NCBI GenBank assembly: GCA_016650135.1
Contig: JAENWH010000021.1
Span: forward strand, 1 to 14,172
DNA: 14,172 nucleotides
Reading direction: 5' to 3'
Origin: Peptostreptococcaceae bacterium
GTDB lineage: Bacteria; Bacillota_A; Clostridia; Peptostreptococcales; Anaerovoracaceae
The translations under genes and the position numbers were made by a program. The stretch's first letter is position 1, and the number at the start of each line of letters is the position of its first letter. The notes below the pieces were generated by a model that was given only the letters and a program-made list of their open reading frames with translations, had not been told where the DNA came from and made no database searches. Of this stretch, positions 1-6,699 are shown one piece after another.

Positions 1-141
1 AATGTCGGATTTGATGTGTTCCGTAAATCGTGATTTTGGGAATAGTTAATATATTTTATTGAAATATCAACGTTTGGAAGGTCTGCCAATTATTCAATTA
101 AATCCTCCAGCTGCCGAAAAACTATATCTTGTATGTATCCA
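1..141. repeat. Terminal direct repeat, left copy (circular closure)
   Basis: These 141 bases are identical to 14032-14172. An exact repeat at both ends of a contig, with coding content that makes sense across the join, is the usual sign of a circular molecule whose assembly ran past its start. The length of 141 equals a commonly used assembly k-mer, which fits an overlap artefact rather than a biological terminal repeat. The circle would be 14,031 bp. The copy contains a CAACGTTT box (68-75) like those in the iteron region. Confidence 0.93.
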
Positions 142-585
142 GTAATAAAATATCTTAAAATTTTGAAATATTACATAAAATGTGATGTATTCTAAATCTA
201 GATAAAATATATATAGGTATTGGCTATGTTTTTATAATGATCATAATATATATAAAATATGCAGGGGGTGTTCACTGCCTTTATATTACTATCTGCGAGC
301 CTTTAAATGACGATTAGAGCGAGTTAAATATGATATTGGTATACTTCTTTGATAATACACTTTTTAAGGCTTATATTGTCGAATATAAGAATCGAATGCG
401 GTCAAGTAAGAATAATTTACTGTTAATCAAGAATAGTATTTTTATTACTCTTAGAATTCTAATTTTTTTAAGCTAAAATATACCGAATATGTTATTTATT
501 TAATTATTTTTAGAGCAGCTCCTTATTATTTATATTAAGATTCTCTTTTTTCTCTTTTTTCTAGAGAAATTTAGCCCAGTGATAG
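142..585. other. AT-rich non-coding region upstream of the replication origin
   Basis: No supportable gene on either strand. The stretch is very AT-rich, with runs of TATA-type sequence around 200-260 and a pyrimidine tract (TTCTCTTTTTTCTC) at about 541-560 followed by the palindrome TTTCTAGAGAAA. Such an easily melted region next to iterons fits the unwinding part of an iteron-type plasmid origin. I did not find a convincing DnaA box by eye. Confidence 0.5.
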
Positions 586-702
586 CAACGGTTGTAATAG
601 TGTAACGTTGAAAGAAATCTTGCAAACCGTTGAAAGAAATCTTGTGTTTTGAAAACGTGATATAAAAACGTTGAAAAAAAAGCATTGATTAATTCAACGT
701 TT
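586..702. repeat. Iteron array, candidate origin of replication
   Basis: CGTTGAAAGAAATCTTG occurs at 606-622 and again exactly at 628-644, a 22-bp period (two helical turns), as is typical of iterons bound by Rep_3 initiators. Shorter related boxes flank them: CAACGGTTG at 586-594, CGTTGAA at 669-675, and the inverted form TTCAACG at 693-699. A further inverted match (TTTCAACGGTTT) lies at 13950-13961, which on the circle is upstream of this array. The Rep gene starts 38 bases downstream. Origin function is inferred from the repeats and position. Confidence 0.72.
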
Positions 703-721
703 TAAGTTATGATTAATTCAA
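685..721 (+). promoter_or_regulatory. Promoter of the Rep gene with overlapping direct repeats
   Basis: TTGATT at 685-690 and TATGAT at 708-713 are separated by 17 bases, a good sigma-A type promoter, with predicted start near 720 and the ribosome binding site just behind. The 11-base sequence GATTAATTCAA occurs at 687-697 and 711-721, so one copy overlaps the -35 and the other the -10/start. An inverted iteron core (693-699) lies in the spacer. This arrangement suggests that Rep represses its own transcription. Confidence 0.6.
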
Positions 722-739
722 TTGATAGGAGGAATAAAA

Positions 740-1504
740 ATGGCAAGGAAAAATCAAGAAATAAATATAATTCAAAAACATAATGATTTAGTAAGACACT
801 TGAAATATAAAGATATTGGGTTTACTGTCACAGAAAAGAAACTTATTAATTATTTCATTTCAAAATTAGATAGAAATGACATTGACGAAGAATCTTTTCC
901 ACTTCAAGTTTTTAAGGTAGTGGATATATGCAACCTTTTAAAAATTAAGCCTGGAGGATTTTACGAAGAATTAAGAGAAATAACGTTAGGTATAAATTCA
1001 AAAACCTTTGAAATAGTAAAGCCGAATTTTGACGGAAGGTTTATAATTTCGCAAGTTAATTGGTTTGAAAGAATAAGATATGATTTGGGAAATGGAAGAT
1101 TGGAAGTAAAATTTCATGGAGATCTGGTTCCTTATTTACTCAGGCTTCACAAGCGAGGACAATTCACTTCATACCGTATAGGAGAAAGTATATCGATGAA
1201 AAACAAATTCAGTCTTTCTTGGTATGAATATTTATTGAGTTATATAAGCATTAGGGATGAAATAGAAATGGATATTGAAGATATAAGGGAATTTTTACAG
1301 ATTGATTCAAGTAAACATAAAAGGGATATTGATTTAATAAATACTTGCGTACGAAAACCAATAAGCGAAATAAATTTAAAGTCAGACTTATTTATTGAAA
1401 TTGAAAATATTATGAACAAAAATAAAATCATTGCCGTAAAAGTTAAATTTAGATTAAAGACACTGGATGAATTTCTTGCTCAAAACTGGAGAATGGCAAG
1501 ATAG
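740..1504 (+). CDS. Rep_3-family plasmid replication initiator
   Basis: A 254-aa protein resembling the Rep_3 (RepB/initiator replication protein) family, which binds iterons and recruits the host replication machinery. The family has two winged-helix domains. Recognisable parts are FTVTEKKLINYFISKL near residues 28-43, the motif KFSLSWYEYLLSY at 156-168 (the position of the family's S-x-x-L-Y-E-L-L signature) and the following DIEDIREFL and RKPISEIN segments typical of the second domain. Start chosen at ATG 740 because AGGAGG lies at 727-732 with ideal spacing; an upstream TTG at 722 would sit before that site. Iterons and a repeat-overlapped promoter lie immediately upstream, which supports autoregulated initiation. 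Length is a little below that of many Rep_3 proteins but both halves are present. Confidence 0.85.
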   Translation: MARKNQEINIIQKHNDLVRHLKYKDIGFTVTEKKLINYFISKLDRNDIDEESFPLQVFKVVDICNLLKIKPGGFYEELREITLGINSKTFEIVKPNFDGRFIISQVNWFERIRYDLGNGRLEVKFHGDLVPYLLRLHKRGQFTSYRIGESISMKNKFSLSWYEYLLSYISIRDEIEMDIEDIREFLQIDSSKHKRDIDLINTCVRKPISEINLKSDLFIEIENIMNKNKIIAVKVKFRLKTLDEFLAQNWRMAR

Positions 1505-1527
1505 ATATAGAAAGTGAGGAAAACAGA

Positions 1528-2073
1528 ATGATTGAAAAGAGTTTATCCGAGATAGCAAGAGAATTGGGGATTCCGGAAGCAACGGCCATAAATTGGACTA
1601 GAAGGATTCCAACACATTTTTCCACCTATGAAATGCGTGGATCCAGGAAGTTTTTTGATTACGAAACCACGAGAGATAAACTAACATTAATTAGACAACA
1701 ACAACACAAAGGTAAAAAATTAGACTTCTATGAAGTTGAAAACCTTTTAGATTCAGCGTTTACACCCATTATTGAGGTTGAATTAGACCGCAACAACAAC
1801 ACATTATCAACGCAACAACAACATAATGGTATTATGGTTAACTCTTTTACGGATCCATTAATCACAAAAGCACTTGAAAGCATTGGAAAACTGTCAGATT
1901 TTACGCACCAGGTTAATAACTTGGAAGAAGAAAATAGAAAATTAAAAGAGGAATTAATAAAAATAAAAGAAAATGAAGATAATTTTACAACAACATTAGA
2001 TGATCTGGCACAGCAGCTTGAAGAATTGAAAGCCGGGAAGAAAAAGAAGGGTTGGTTTGGGAGATATAAATAA
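1528..2073 (+). CDS. HTH plus coiled-coil plasmid accessory protein (partition-like)
   Basis: A 181-aa protein 23 bases downstream of Rep and probably in its operon. Residues 4-28 form a MerR/RacA-like helix-turn-helix (SLSEIARELGIPEATAINWT). Residues 85-103 are rich in Q and N, residues 115-168 are strongly predicted coiled coil (heptads with E, K, L), and the tail is a basic patch ending in GWFGRYK. This architecture (N-terminal HTH, coiled coil, short basic/aromatic tail) is shared by plasmid proteins next to Rep genes in Bacillota, which are thought to help replication or segregation; I assign the role by analogy only. The codons for QQQ and NNN tracts create DNA repeats of CAACAACAACA, two of them exactly 22 bp apart (1789 and 1811), which may themselves be binding sites. 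Confidence 0.7.
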   Translation: MIEKSLSEIARELGIPEATAINWTRRIPTHFSTYEMRGSRKFFDYETTRDKLTLIRQQQHKGKKLDFYEVENLLDSAFTPIIEVELDRNNNTLSTQQQHNGIMVNSFTDPLITKALESIGKLSDFTHQVNNLEEENRKLKEELIKIKENEDNFTTTLDDLAQQLEELKAGKKKKGWFGRYK

Positions 2074-2129
2074 AATCATTAAAATAAATAGCACAAGAAT
2101 ATAAGGATATTCAAAAAGGAGAATTGATT

Positions 2130-2264
2130 CTGGATTTGATTTATATTAAAAGTATAAGGATGATGGCAAGTGAATATGGGGATGTTTCAAAACACGCACT
2201 GATGCACGATTTGATTTATACCAAAGCTTTAAATCTTCTTACACTGCCGAAAGATAATAATTAA
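2130..2264 (+). CDS. Small hypothetical protein, probable CTG start
   Basis: A 44-residue reading frame beginning CTG-GAT-TTG and ending TAA at 2262-2264. A strong ribosome binding site AAAAAGGAG (2113-2121) lies 8 bases before the CTG, whereas the in-frame TTG at 2124 is too close to it and the first ATG is at codon 11. The peptide (DLIYIKSIRMMASEYGDV near its N-terminus, ALMHDLIYTKALNLL later) is predicted helical and is not membrane-like. I do not recognise the family. It sits between the HTH/coiled-coil gene and a terminator, so it is likely the last gene of the rep operon. If CTG is not used, translation would have to start at a weaker codon. Confidence 0.45.
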   Translation: MDLIYIKSIRMMASEYGDVSKHALMHDLIYTKALNLLTLPKDNN

Positions 2265-2362
2265 TAAAAAGAAAATAGCCCCACAAGAGTGGAGCTATTT
2301 CCAATAAGTTGCCGCTTAACGGCTCAGTCTTTTTGTTAGGCCCCTGTAGGGCTTGGTCTTAA
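2262..2362 (-). ncRNA. Predicted ~100-nt small RNA with own promoter and terminator
   Basis: A minus-strand transcription unit too short for a protein but complete as an RNA gene. A near-consensus promoter (2369-2397) predicts a start near 2362. Reading along the RNA there are three hairpins: 2354-2338 (arms AAGCCC/GGGCCT, 5-base loop), 2323-2311 (GCCG/CGGC), and a 12-bp terminator stem 2300-2273 followed by a U-rich run. It starts about 70 bases past the stop of the PemK/MazF-like gene and converges with the small ORF at 2130-2264, sharing its terminator. I could not match it to a named RNA family. Possible roles are a type I antitoxin-like antisense RNA, a regulator of the toxin-like gene, or a copy-number RNA. 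Confidence 0.6.
2273..2300. terminator. Bidirectional terminator between rep operon and small RNA
   Basis: A 12-bp stem with one mismatch, arms 2273-2284 and 2289-2300, loop AAGA. On the minus strand it is followed by TTTTCTTTTT, a good U-tract; on the plus strand it ends in ATTTCC, which is weaker. It can therefore end the minus-strand small RNA efficiently and probably also the plus-strand rep operon. Confidence 0.7.
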
Positions 2363-2368
2363 TTACCT

Positions 2369-2397
2369 ATTGTAATACTATTTATACCGCAGGTCAA
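2369..2397 (-). promoter_or_regulatory. Promoter of the small RNA
   Basis: On the minus strand TTGACC (2397-2392) and TACAAT (2374-2369) are separated by exactly 17 bases, five of six matches in each box. No open reading frame with a ribosome binding site follows before the terminator, so its product should be an RNA. Confidence 0.65.
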
Positions 2398-2432
2398 CGC
2401 AAATTAATCATTAAGTTAGATATTTGTATGTT

Positions 2433-3203
2433 TTATTTACAATATATGTAGAGTTCTTTAATTTTATCATTAATTTTACTAAGCGTTGTAGGTGTAAGCC
2501 TAACGCCATACAATACATGGTGGCTATAAATAGGATCATAAATCCTAAGCTTACTTATAGTTTTTATTTGGCTAGTAAGAGCCACGCTGCCCTCTTTCAT
2601 TTTAAGAATCTGAGCCTTTAAAACCTTTAAATTATTGTCCATTTTCTGCAAATCATTAATTTTTCCATCAAGAATTTTAAGCTTTTGAACATTTTCAGGT
2701 GAATGTGATGCTGGGCTTGCCGTTAAACTTTCACGAAGCTCTTCTAATTCTTTAACTAAAACACTTATTTCAGTGTTTACTTCATTCTCTAATTTATCGT
2801 GTTTGCTCATAATAGATTTAAATACTTCGTTACCTATCTCGACTGAAGTGTGATGAATCTTCCGTCCAACCCTAATAGAACTTAATGGAATTATTGTAAT
2901 TGTTGAATTAGATGCACTATTGTTATTATCAATGACTACACCATAATGCAACCCGCCTTCTTCTCTTCCAACGTTAAAACCTAAATGAACCTTAACTATA
3001 TCTCCGCGTCTATATTTAATAATTTTTAAAGGATCAAATGTATCTTCTTTTTTTAAAAAACGCATAAAATCAATAAGCCAATAAGATAACAATGATGCCC
3101 TCTTTTGGCAAGCTAAATCCTCGGATTCACACATTGTAGTTAAAGCGTTTTCAACATCGGTTATAGCTTGTTTCCGTAAAGTTTCTAATTCAGTTTTATT
3201 CAT
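2433..3203 (-). CDS. PemK/MazF-like protein with long coiled-coil insertion
   Basis: A 256-aa protein. The PemK/MazF fold is split: the first half is RGDIV (66-70), GGLHYGVVID (83-92) and NSTITIIPLSS (99-109); the second half is SQIKTISKLRI (211-221) and LTPTTLSKINDKI (236-248). Between them about 70 residues (131-203) are heptad-rich coiled coil, and an extra helical domain (1-60) precedes the fold. Classical MazF endoribonucleases are about 110-120 aa and cut mRNA using an Arg after GG; here that position is His86, while the Thr of the second motif (T101) is kept. Activity as a ribonuclease is therefore uncertain. Start chosen at 3203 because GGAAGG lies 9 bases upstream; an ATG at 3272 has no such site. 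No MazE-like antitoxin overlaps it; the XRE gene upstream has its own terminator. Confidence 0.72.
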   Translation of the reverse strand: MNKTELETLRKQAITDVENALTTMCESEDLACQKRASLLSYWLIDFMRFLKKEDTFDPLKIIKYRRGDIVKVHLGFNVGREEGGLHYGVVIDNNNSASNSTITIIPLSSIRVGRKIHHTSVEIGNEVFKSIMSKHDKLENEVNTEISVLVKELEELRESLTASPASHSPENVQKLKILDGKINDLQKMDNNLKVLKAQILKMKEGSVALTSQIKTISKLRIYDPIYSHHVLYGVRLTPTTLSKINDKIKELYIYCK

Positions 3204-3348
3204 AGAATAACCTTCCTGTGGTTTCAAATTTTTCAAAATCGGATTAATTAAGTATTTTAATATTACCACCATTTTCTTACAAAGTGTAGGCTTTTTCTTT
3301 TTCAGAGCTAGTTCTATTTTGCTTCATTAATACAGCTCCGGGAAAAAT

Positions 3349-3386
3349 AAAAAAAACCAATCGAGGACAAAAGTTTCCTTAACTGG
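3349..3386 (-). terminator. Terminator of the XRE repressor gene
   Basis: Minus-strand imperfect stem with arms 3386-3376 and 3367-3357 and an 8-base loop, followed by eight U residues (3356-3349). It separates the XRE gene from the PemK/MazF-like gene, so the two are probably separate transcripts. Confidence 0.7.
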
Positions 3387-3411
3387 CTTTTCGTCATTTC
3401 TGGCGATAACT

Positions 3412-4242
3412 TCAATCCTCCTTAGAACCACCATCATTAATACAGGGGGATATATCTTTTATCATGGGTTCCAAATCTCTATCTTTTGATTCATTGGAAA
3501 TAAAATCCTCGATAAAATTACAAACTTTTTCTTTCATCCGGATGAAAGAAAAATCGTAATATTCAGCTGGAGATAAAGTTAAGGTGGTGAAATTACCTTC
3601 CTTACTGTGAAACTGCAACCCGCTTATTTCTCCTAGATAAAGCTCCATGGTTTTTGTATCGCCAATAATTCTAGTCATTTTCTCGTATGCTAATTTGTTT
3701 ATGTAATCCATTTTTAGAATATCTATCCTATACAACATTAAATTGAACCCAGGGAACTCCAACACCCTGTTTAATAATTGAACCAAACTTAGATCCAAGA
3801 ACTCCTCGTTATTATTCATTTTAATAATGCTTTCTATTGCCGGCTCAGATAGACCCGTCTTTTCATGTATGCCCCGTATGTTATCGTCAGGGCTCTTTAT
3901 ATCGGTTATTGCTAACAAGTAATCCGTTGATACATTATAAAAATCAGCAAGCATTGTTAAATATGAAATATTCATACCATACCCGGCATCAAACTTAGTA
4001 TGACCGAAATCTGTTACTTCGTAATTTTTTAATACTCCAATAGATATAATTCCCTCTTTTGTTTCAGACTTATCGTATTCTTCTTTTTTATTTTTCTTTT
4101 TATTTTTTTCTTGATCTGCATATTTTTCGTTTAAAATTTCTGCTAATTTTTCGTGAGAAATTCCTTCTCCATTATTAAAATTATTCCTTAATTGCTTCAA
4201 ACGCCTTGCTGTTTCAATTTTTTGTTCTATTCCATAAAACAT
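3412..4242 (-). CDS. XRE-family transcriptional repressor
   Basis: A 276-aa regulator with an N-terminal XRE helix-turn-helix domain (about residues 10-115: ETARRLKQLR, HEKLAEILNEKY, then SIGVLKNYE and NISYLTMLADFYNVSTDYLL). A lysine/glutamate-rich insert of some 25 residues (AD-QEKNKKKNKK and on) splits the two halves of the HTH domain, as seen in a group of clostridial phage and mobile-element repressors. The remaining 150 residues probably mediate oligomerisation or signal sensing; no LexA-type S24 protease motif is visible. Start ATG 4242 has AGGAGG 7-8 bases upstream. It is divergent from the replication cassette that begins at 4398, with an inverted repeat between them, the classical position for a master repressor of that cassette. 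Confidence 0.8.
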   Translation of the reverse strand: MFYGIEQKIETARRLKQLRNNFNNGEGISHEKLAEILNEKYADQEKNKKKNKKEEYDKSETKEGIISIGVLKNYEVTDFGHTKFDAGYGMNISYLTMLADFYNVSTDYLLAITDIKSPDDNIRGIHEKTGLSEPAIESIIKMNNNEEFLDLSLVQLLNRVLEFPGFNLMLYRIDILKMDYINKLAYEKMTRIIGDTKTMELYLGEISGLQFHSKEGNFTTLTLSPAEYYDFSFIRMKEKVCNFIEDFISNESKDRDLEPMIKDISPCINDGGSKED

Positions 4243-4268
4243 GGCACAACCCTCCTATGAGAAAATAA

Positions 4269-4302
4269 TATACTTTTTTATAAAATGGTATAAAAAAATA
4301 TA
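4269..4302. promoter_or_regulatory. Inverted-repeat operator in the divergent intergenic region
   Basis: TATACTTTTTTATA (4269-4282) and TATAAAAAAATATA (4289-4302) are inverted repeats matching at 13 of 14 positions with a 6-base spacer. They lie between the XRE repressor and the plus-strand replication cassette, so they are the best candidate operator for the repressor. AT-richness makes chance more likely than usual. Confidence 0.45.
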
Positions 4303-4313
4303 TTTCTGTGGAC

Positions 4314-4341
4314 TTGTAGTTAATAAATATTATTATATACT
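4314..4341 (+). promoter_or_regulatory. Promoter of the replication cassette
   Basis: TTGTAG (4314-4319), 16-base spacer, TATACT (4336-4341). It lies 56 bases before the start codon of the small HTH gene at 4398 and would drive the run of plus-strand genes to 6663. Confidence 0.55.
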
Positions 4342-4397
4342 TAAATAAAGCAAAGTCAACAATAGTGAAAAGAACATTTTATAGGAGGTACAAAAAA

Positions 4398-4571
4398 ATG
4401 AGAAACACTGAAATCAAGGCAATCATGAAGGAGAGCAGATTCTTTAATTACGAAATAGCCGAATCTCTGAGAGTCTCAGAGGCTAGATTCAGCCAGTGGT
4501 TTAGAAAAGAACTTTCGCCAGAACAAAAAGAAAAAATAGTTTCTACAATAAATAGGTTGAAATTAGATTAG
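4398..4571 (+). CDS. Small helix-turn-helix protein
   Basis: A 57-aa protein made almost wholly of one HTH: EIKAIMKESRFFNYEIAESL, then RVSEARFSQWFRKELSP as turn and recognition helix, then a short closing helix. Proteins of this type are the first gene of many early operons in clostridial mobile elements and prophages, and act as Cro-like or excisionase-like DNA binders. ATG 4398 is chosen because AGGAGG lies at 4383-4388; a GTG at 4365 would run through that site. It is divergent from the XRE repressor, which suggests a Cro/CI-like pair. Its stop codon abuts the next start. Confidence 0.75.
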   Translation: MRNTEIKAIMKESRFFNYEIAESLRVSEARFSQWFRKELSPEQKEKIVSTINRLKLD

Positions 4572-4772
4572 ATGCAAATAACAATGTGGAAACAAGTGGC
4601 CATTAAAGAAGGCTGTATATATTGCCAAAGGAAAAATACTTGGTGTGCTTACATAAACCAAAGAACTGGTTCATGTACCCGTGAGGGTGGAAAATGTAAC
4701 ATTGGGAGCAATTTGAAACCTTATGACTCAGAATCAACGATATCGTCGGATTTGAGCTCTATAAATCATTAA
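4572..4772 (+). CDS. Small Cys-rich (possible zinc-binding) protein
   Basis: A 66-aa frame whose ATG directly follows the stop codon of the preceding gene, with no good ribosome binding site of its own, so translation probably depends on reinitiation. Cysteines at 15, 18, 25, 35 and 42 give a C-x2-C-x6-C-x9-C-x6-C pattern that suggests a zinc-stabilised knuckle. The C-terminal 20 residues are serine-rich and probably disordered. I do not recognise the family. Position between an HTH gene and a rolling-circle Rep suggests a replication or regulatory accessory. Confidence 0.6.
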   Translation: MQITMWKQVAIKEGCIYCQRKNTWCAYINQRTGSCTREGGKCNIGSNLKPYDSESTISSDLSSINH

Positions 4773-4853
4773 AAGTGAATTAGGCAAACCACATAGCTAT
4801 TGCAGCATTGAGACTCTCGGTAAGAGTATTAACTAAACGTAAGAGGTAAAGAT

Positions 4854-5672
4854 ATGGGATTAGTAAAAGAAACATGTGTAGCTGGATCAACGATAGAAGT
4901 TTGTTTGAAAATGTCTTCACCCAAGAAAAAAGGAGAGAGAAGAGCAATGAGAATTAATGTTACTCCTGAGAAGGTTAAAAAAATAAACGACAGAAACGCA
5001 GAGAAGGAGCTCACAAGAATACTTAATCACAACTTTATACCGGGAGATTGGCACCTGGTGCTTACATACTCCGGAGAAGAACCGACAGAAGCCCAAGCGA
5101 AGAAAGACAGACAGGCCTTCATCAGGACCGTGAACACGGAATTCAAGAAACAAAATAAGATTTTCAAAAACGTGAGTGTTACTGAATTCCTGCATGAAAG
5201 AATACATCACCATATCGTCTGCAGCTTTATAGACTATGAAACAATCGCCCGCCTATGGCGTCATGGAGATGTCAGGCCAACACTGATGAAGAGGGACGGA
5301 AACTATAAGCGTCTGGCAGCATACCTAATCAAAGAGACAACGAAGACCTTTAGGAATGACGACAGTTCTTTCAAGCGAAGGTTTACCTGCAGCCGGACAA
5401 TAGAAAAGCCAGAAGTACGAAAAGAAGATGTGTCTTTTAAATATCTAAACGAAGAGCCTAAAGCTTTACCTGGATACTATATAGAACAGGACAGCATCCG
5501 GAGAGGCACACATGAAATCACGGGAAACCCGTATCTTGAATACACTATGCTTTCACTCACTAAAAAGCCCAGGATAAAAAAATGGAAGCGGGGAAAGAGA
5601 ATCAAGTCAAAAGAAAACTATAACCATCTACTCCGAAGACTCGGAAAAGAGGATCAAATAAATTTCTTATAG
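4854..5672 (+). CDS. HUH endonuclease, rolling-circle replication initiator
   Basis: A 272-aa Rep protein of the type common in clostridial mobile elements (REP ORF2/G2P-like). It should nick a specific origin strand and stay attached to its 5' end. Motif 1 is HLVLTY (67-72), the metal-binding HUH motif is IHHHIV (117-122), and the catalytic tyrosine is Y157 in AAYLIKET, a Y-x-x-K arrangement. The basic RRFTCSR element (175-181) follows, as in relatives. Residues 190-272 are a lysine/arginine-rich C-terminal extension. Start ATG 4854 has AGAGGT upstream. A small hairpin (4813-4827) in the preceding 80 bases could be part of a leader or nick site. A plasmid that already has a Rep_3 initiator would not need it for maintenance, so it may serve induced amplification. 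Confidence 0.82.
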   Translation: MGLVKETCVAGSTIEVCLKMSSPKKKGERRAMRINVTPEKVKKINDRNAEKELTRILNHNFIPGDWHLVLTYSGEEPTEAQAKKDRQAFIRTVNTEFKKQNKIFKNVSVTEFLHERIHHHIVCSFIDYETIARLWRHGDVRPTLMKRDGNYKRLAAYLIKETTKTFRNDDSSFKRRFTCSRTIEKPEVRKEDVSFKYLNEEPKALPGYYIEQDSIRRGTHEITGNPYLEYTMLSLTKKPRIKKWKRGKRIKSKENYNHLLRRLGKEDQINFL

Positions 5673-5704
5673 GCAAATCATTGAAGAGGGTTAGAGAGGA
5701 AACT

Positions 5705-6190
5705 ATGATCAGACAAAAGAGAGACAAAGAGAGCACTCCTGCACAAAAGAAAATGAACATACGAAACTCAAGAAAACATTTTATTGAGGCTGCTAACTTA
5801 AATTTTAGCAATAAAGACTTAATACTATATTTAACATTTAGCAAAGAATATTTGCCCGGATCCAAGAAAGAAGCTTATAACTGTCTAAAAAAATATCTGG
5901 CAAGATTGAGATATCAAATAGAAAAATTAAGCCTTGGGTCATTGAAGTACTTATATATAATATCTATTGCTAAAGAGCCAGGGTGCCAAGAAGAATATCA
6001 CATTGACCTGCTCATTAACAATATTAAAATAGATGTTACGGAACCATTGTGGCGTTACGGAACCGTATACAATAACAAATTTCAATACGCATCAGAACTC
6101 CGAGCAACTAAACAGACATCAAATGGTACCGGGTGGGGTGAAAGAGAAAAGTCCTGGCAAGGAAGCATTGGATTAATAAAACCAGCATAA
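5705..6190 (+). CDS. Degenerate HUH Rep paralogue lacking the catalytic tyrosine
   Basis: A 161-aa homologue of the upstream Rep. The core still aligns: ILYLTFSKE (40-48) for motif 1, a helical stretch, LKYLYIISIAKEPG (80-93), then EPLWRYGTVYN (113-123) matching the ARLWRHGDV of the intact protein. However the HUH motif has become YHID (98-101), with only one histidine left, and the position of the catalytic tyrosine is glutamate (E131). It should bind DNA but not nick it. ATG 5705 has AGAGAGGA 4-5 bases upstream; a TTG at 5681 is less likely. It may modulate the intact Rep, as a dimer partner or competitor. The frame is open throughout, which argues for selection rather than decay. Confidence 0.68.
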   Translation: MIRQKRDKESTPAQKKMNIRNSRKHFIEAANLNFSNKDLILYLTFSKEYLPGSKKEAYNCLKKYLARLRYQIEKLSLGSLKYLYIISIAKEPGCQEEYHIDLLINNIKIDVTEPLWRYGTVYNNKFQYASELRATKQTSNGTGWGEREKSWQGSIGLIKPA

Positions 6191-6225
6191 GTCATTGAAG
6201 AGGATTTTACATGGCGGAGGGATAT

Positions 6226-6663
6226 ATGAACGTAAGACCGATAAGCTATAAAAAATACGATGTTACAGAAAACAGATTTAGAGAAATATATTATTTCTGC
6301 CTGCAGTACCACGAATGGAAGGAGGAACTTAAAGAAAATAATAATACATTAGGAAGCCGTGTACTGTCTTATATGCCCCGTGGAACCCCAGGCAACGCAC
6401 TGGAAGCCCTTGTGATAAAAAGGGCACGGTTGATTGACAAATGTGAATTGATTGAACAGGCAGCCATCCAGGCAGACCCCGAATTATACCAGTACATCAT
6501 AAAAGCGGTCACTAACCTTGACATCACATACAACTACCTTAAAACCACAATGGCGATCCCATGCGGCAAAAATGTATTCTATGAACGCAGGCGAAAGTTT
6601 TATTGGATATTATCTCAAAAAAAGAAGGGTGATCACGGTACGAAAATTAAAGATGTTTTATAG
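6226..6663 (+). CDS. RinA/ArpU-like phage regulator
   Basis: A 145-aa protein (150 if ATG 6211 is used). It matches my recollection of a family common in clostridial phages near the terminase genes: SYKKYDVTENRFREIYYFCLQY at the start, an all-helical middle (LVIKRARLIDKCELIEQAA), and a C-terminal HTH-like end with ITYNYLKTTM, IPCGKNVFYERRRKFYWIL. The IP-x-x-x-x-FYxxRRKF pattern resembles late-gene activators such as RinA. ATG 6226 has GGAGGG close upstream; ATG 6211 uses GAAGAGG. The gene closes the replication cassette and directly precedes the structural genes, the normal place of a late activator. No terminase follows, which is unusual. Confidence 0.6.
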   Translation: MNVRPISYKKYDVTENRFREIYYFCLQYHEWKEELKENNNTLGSRVLSYMPRGTPGNALEALVIKRARLIDKCELIEQAAIQADPELYQYIIKAVTNLDITYNYLKTTMAIPCGKNVFYERRRKFYWILSQKKKGDHGTKIKDVL

Positions 6664-6699
6664 AGTGAGATACATTTCAAAACACCGATTGATTGGTGG

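Noticed and set aside
259..306. 15-aa hydrophobic ORF (MQGVFTAFILLSASL) in the origin-proximal region
   Set aside because: No ribosome binding site and too short to distinguish from chance in AT-rich DNA.
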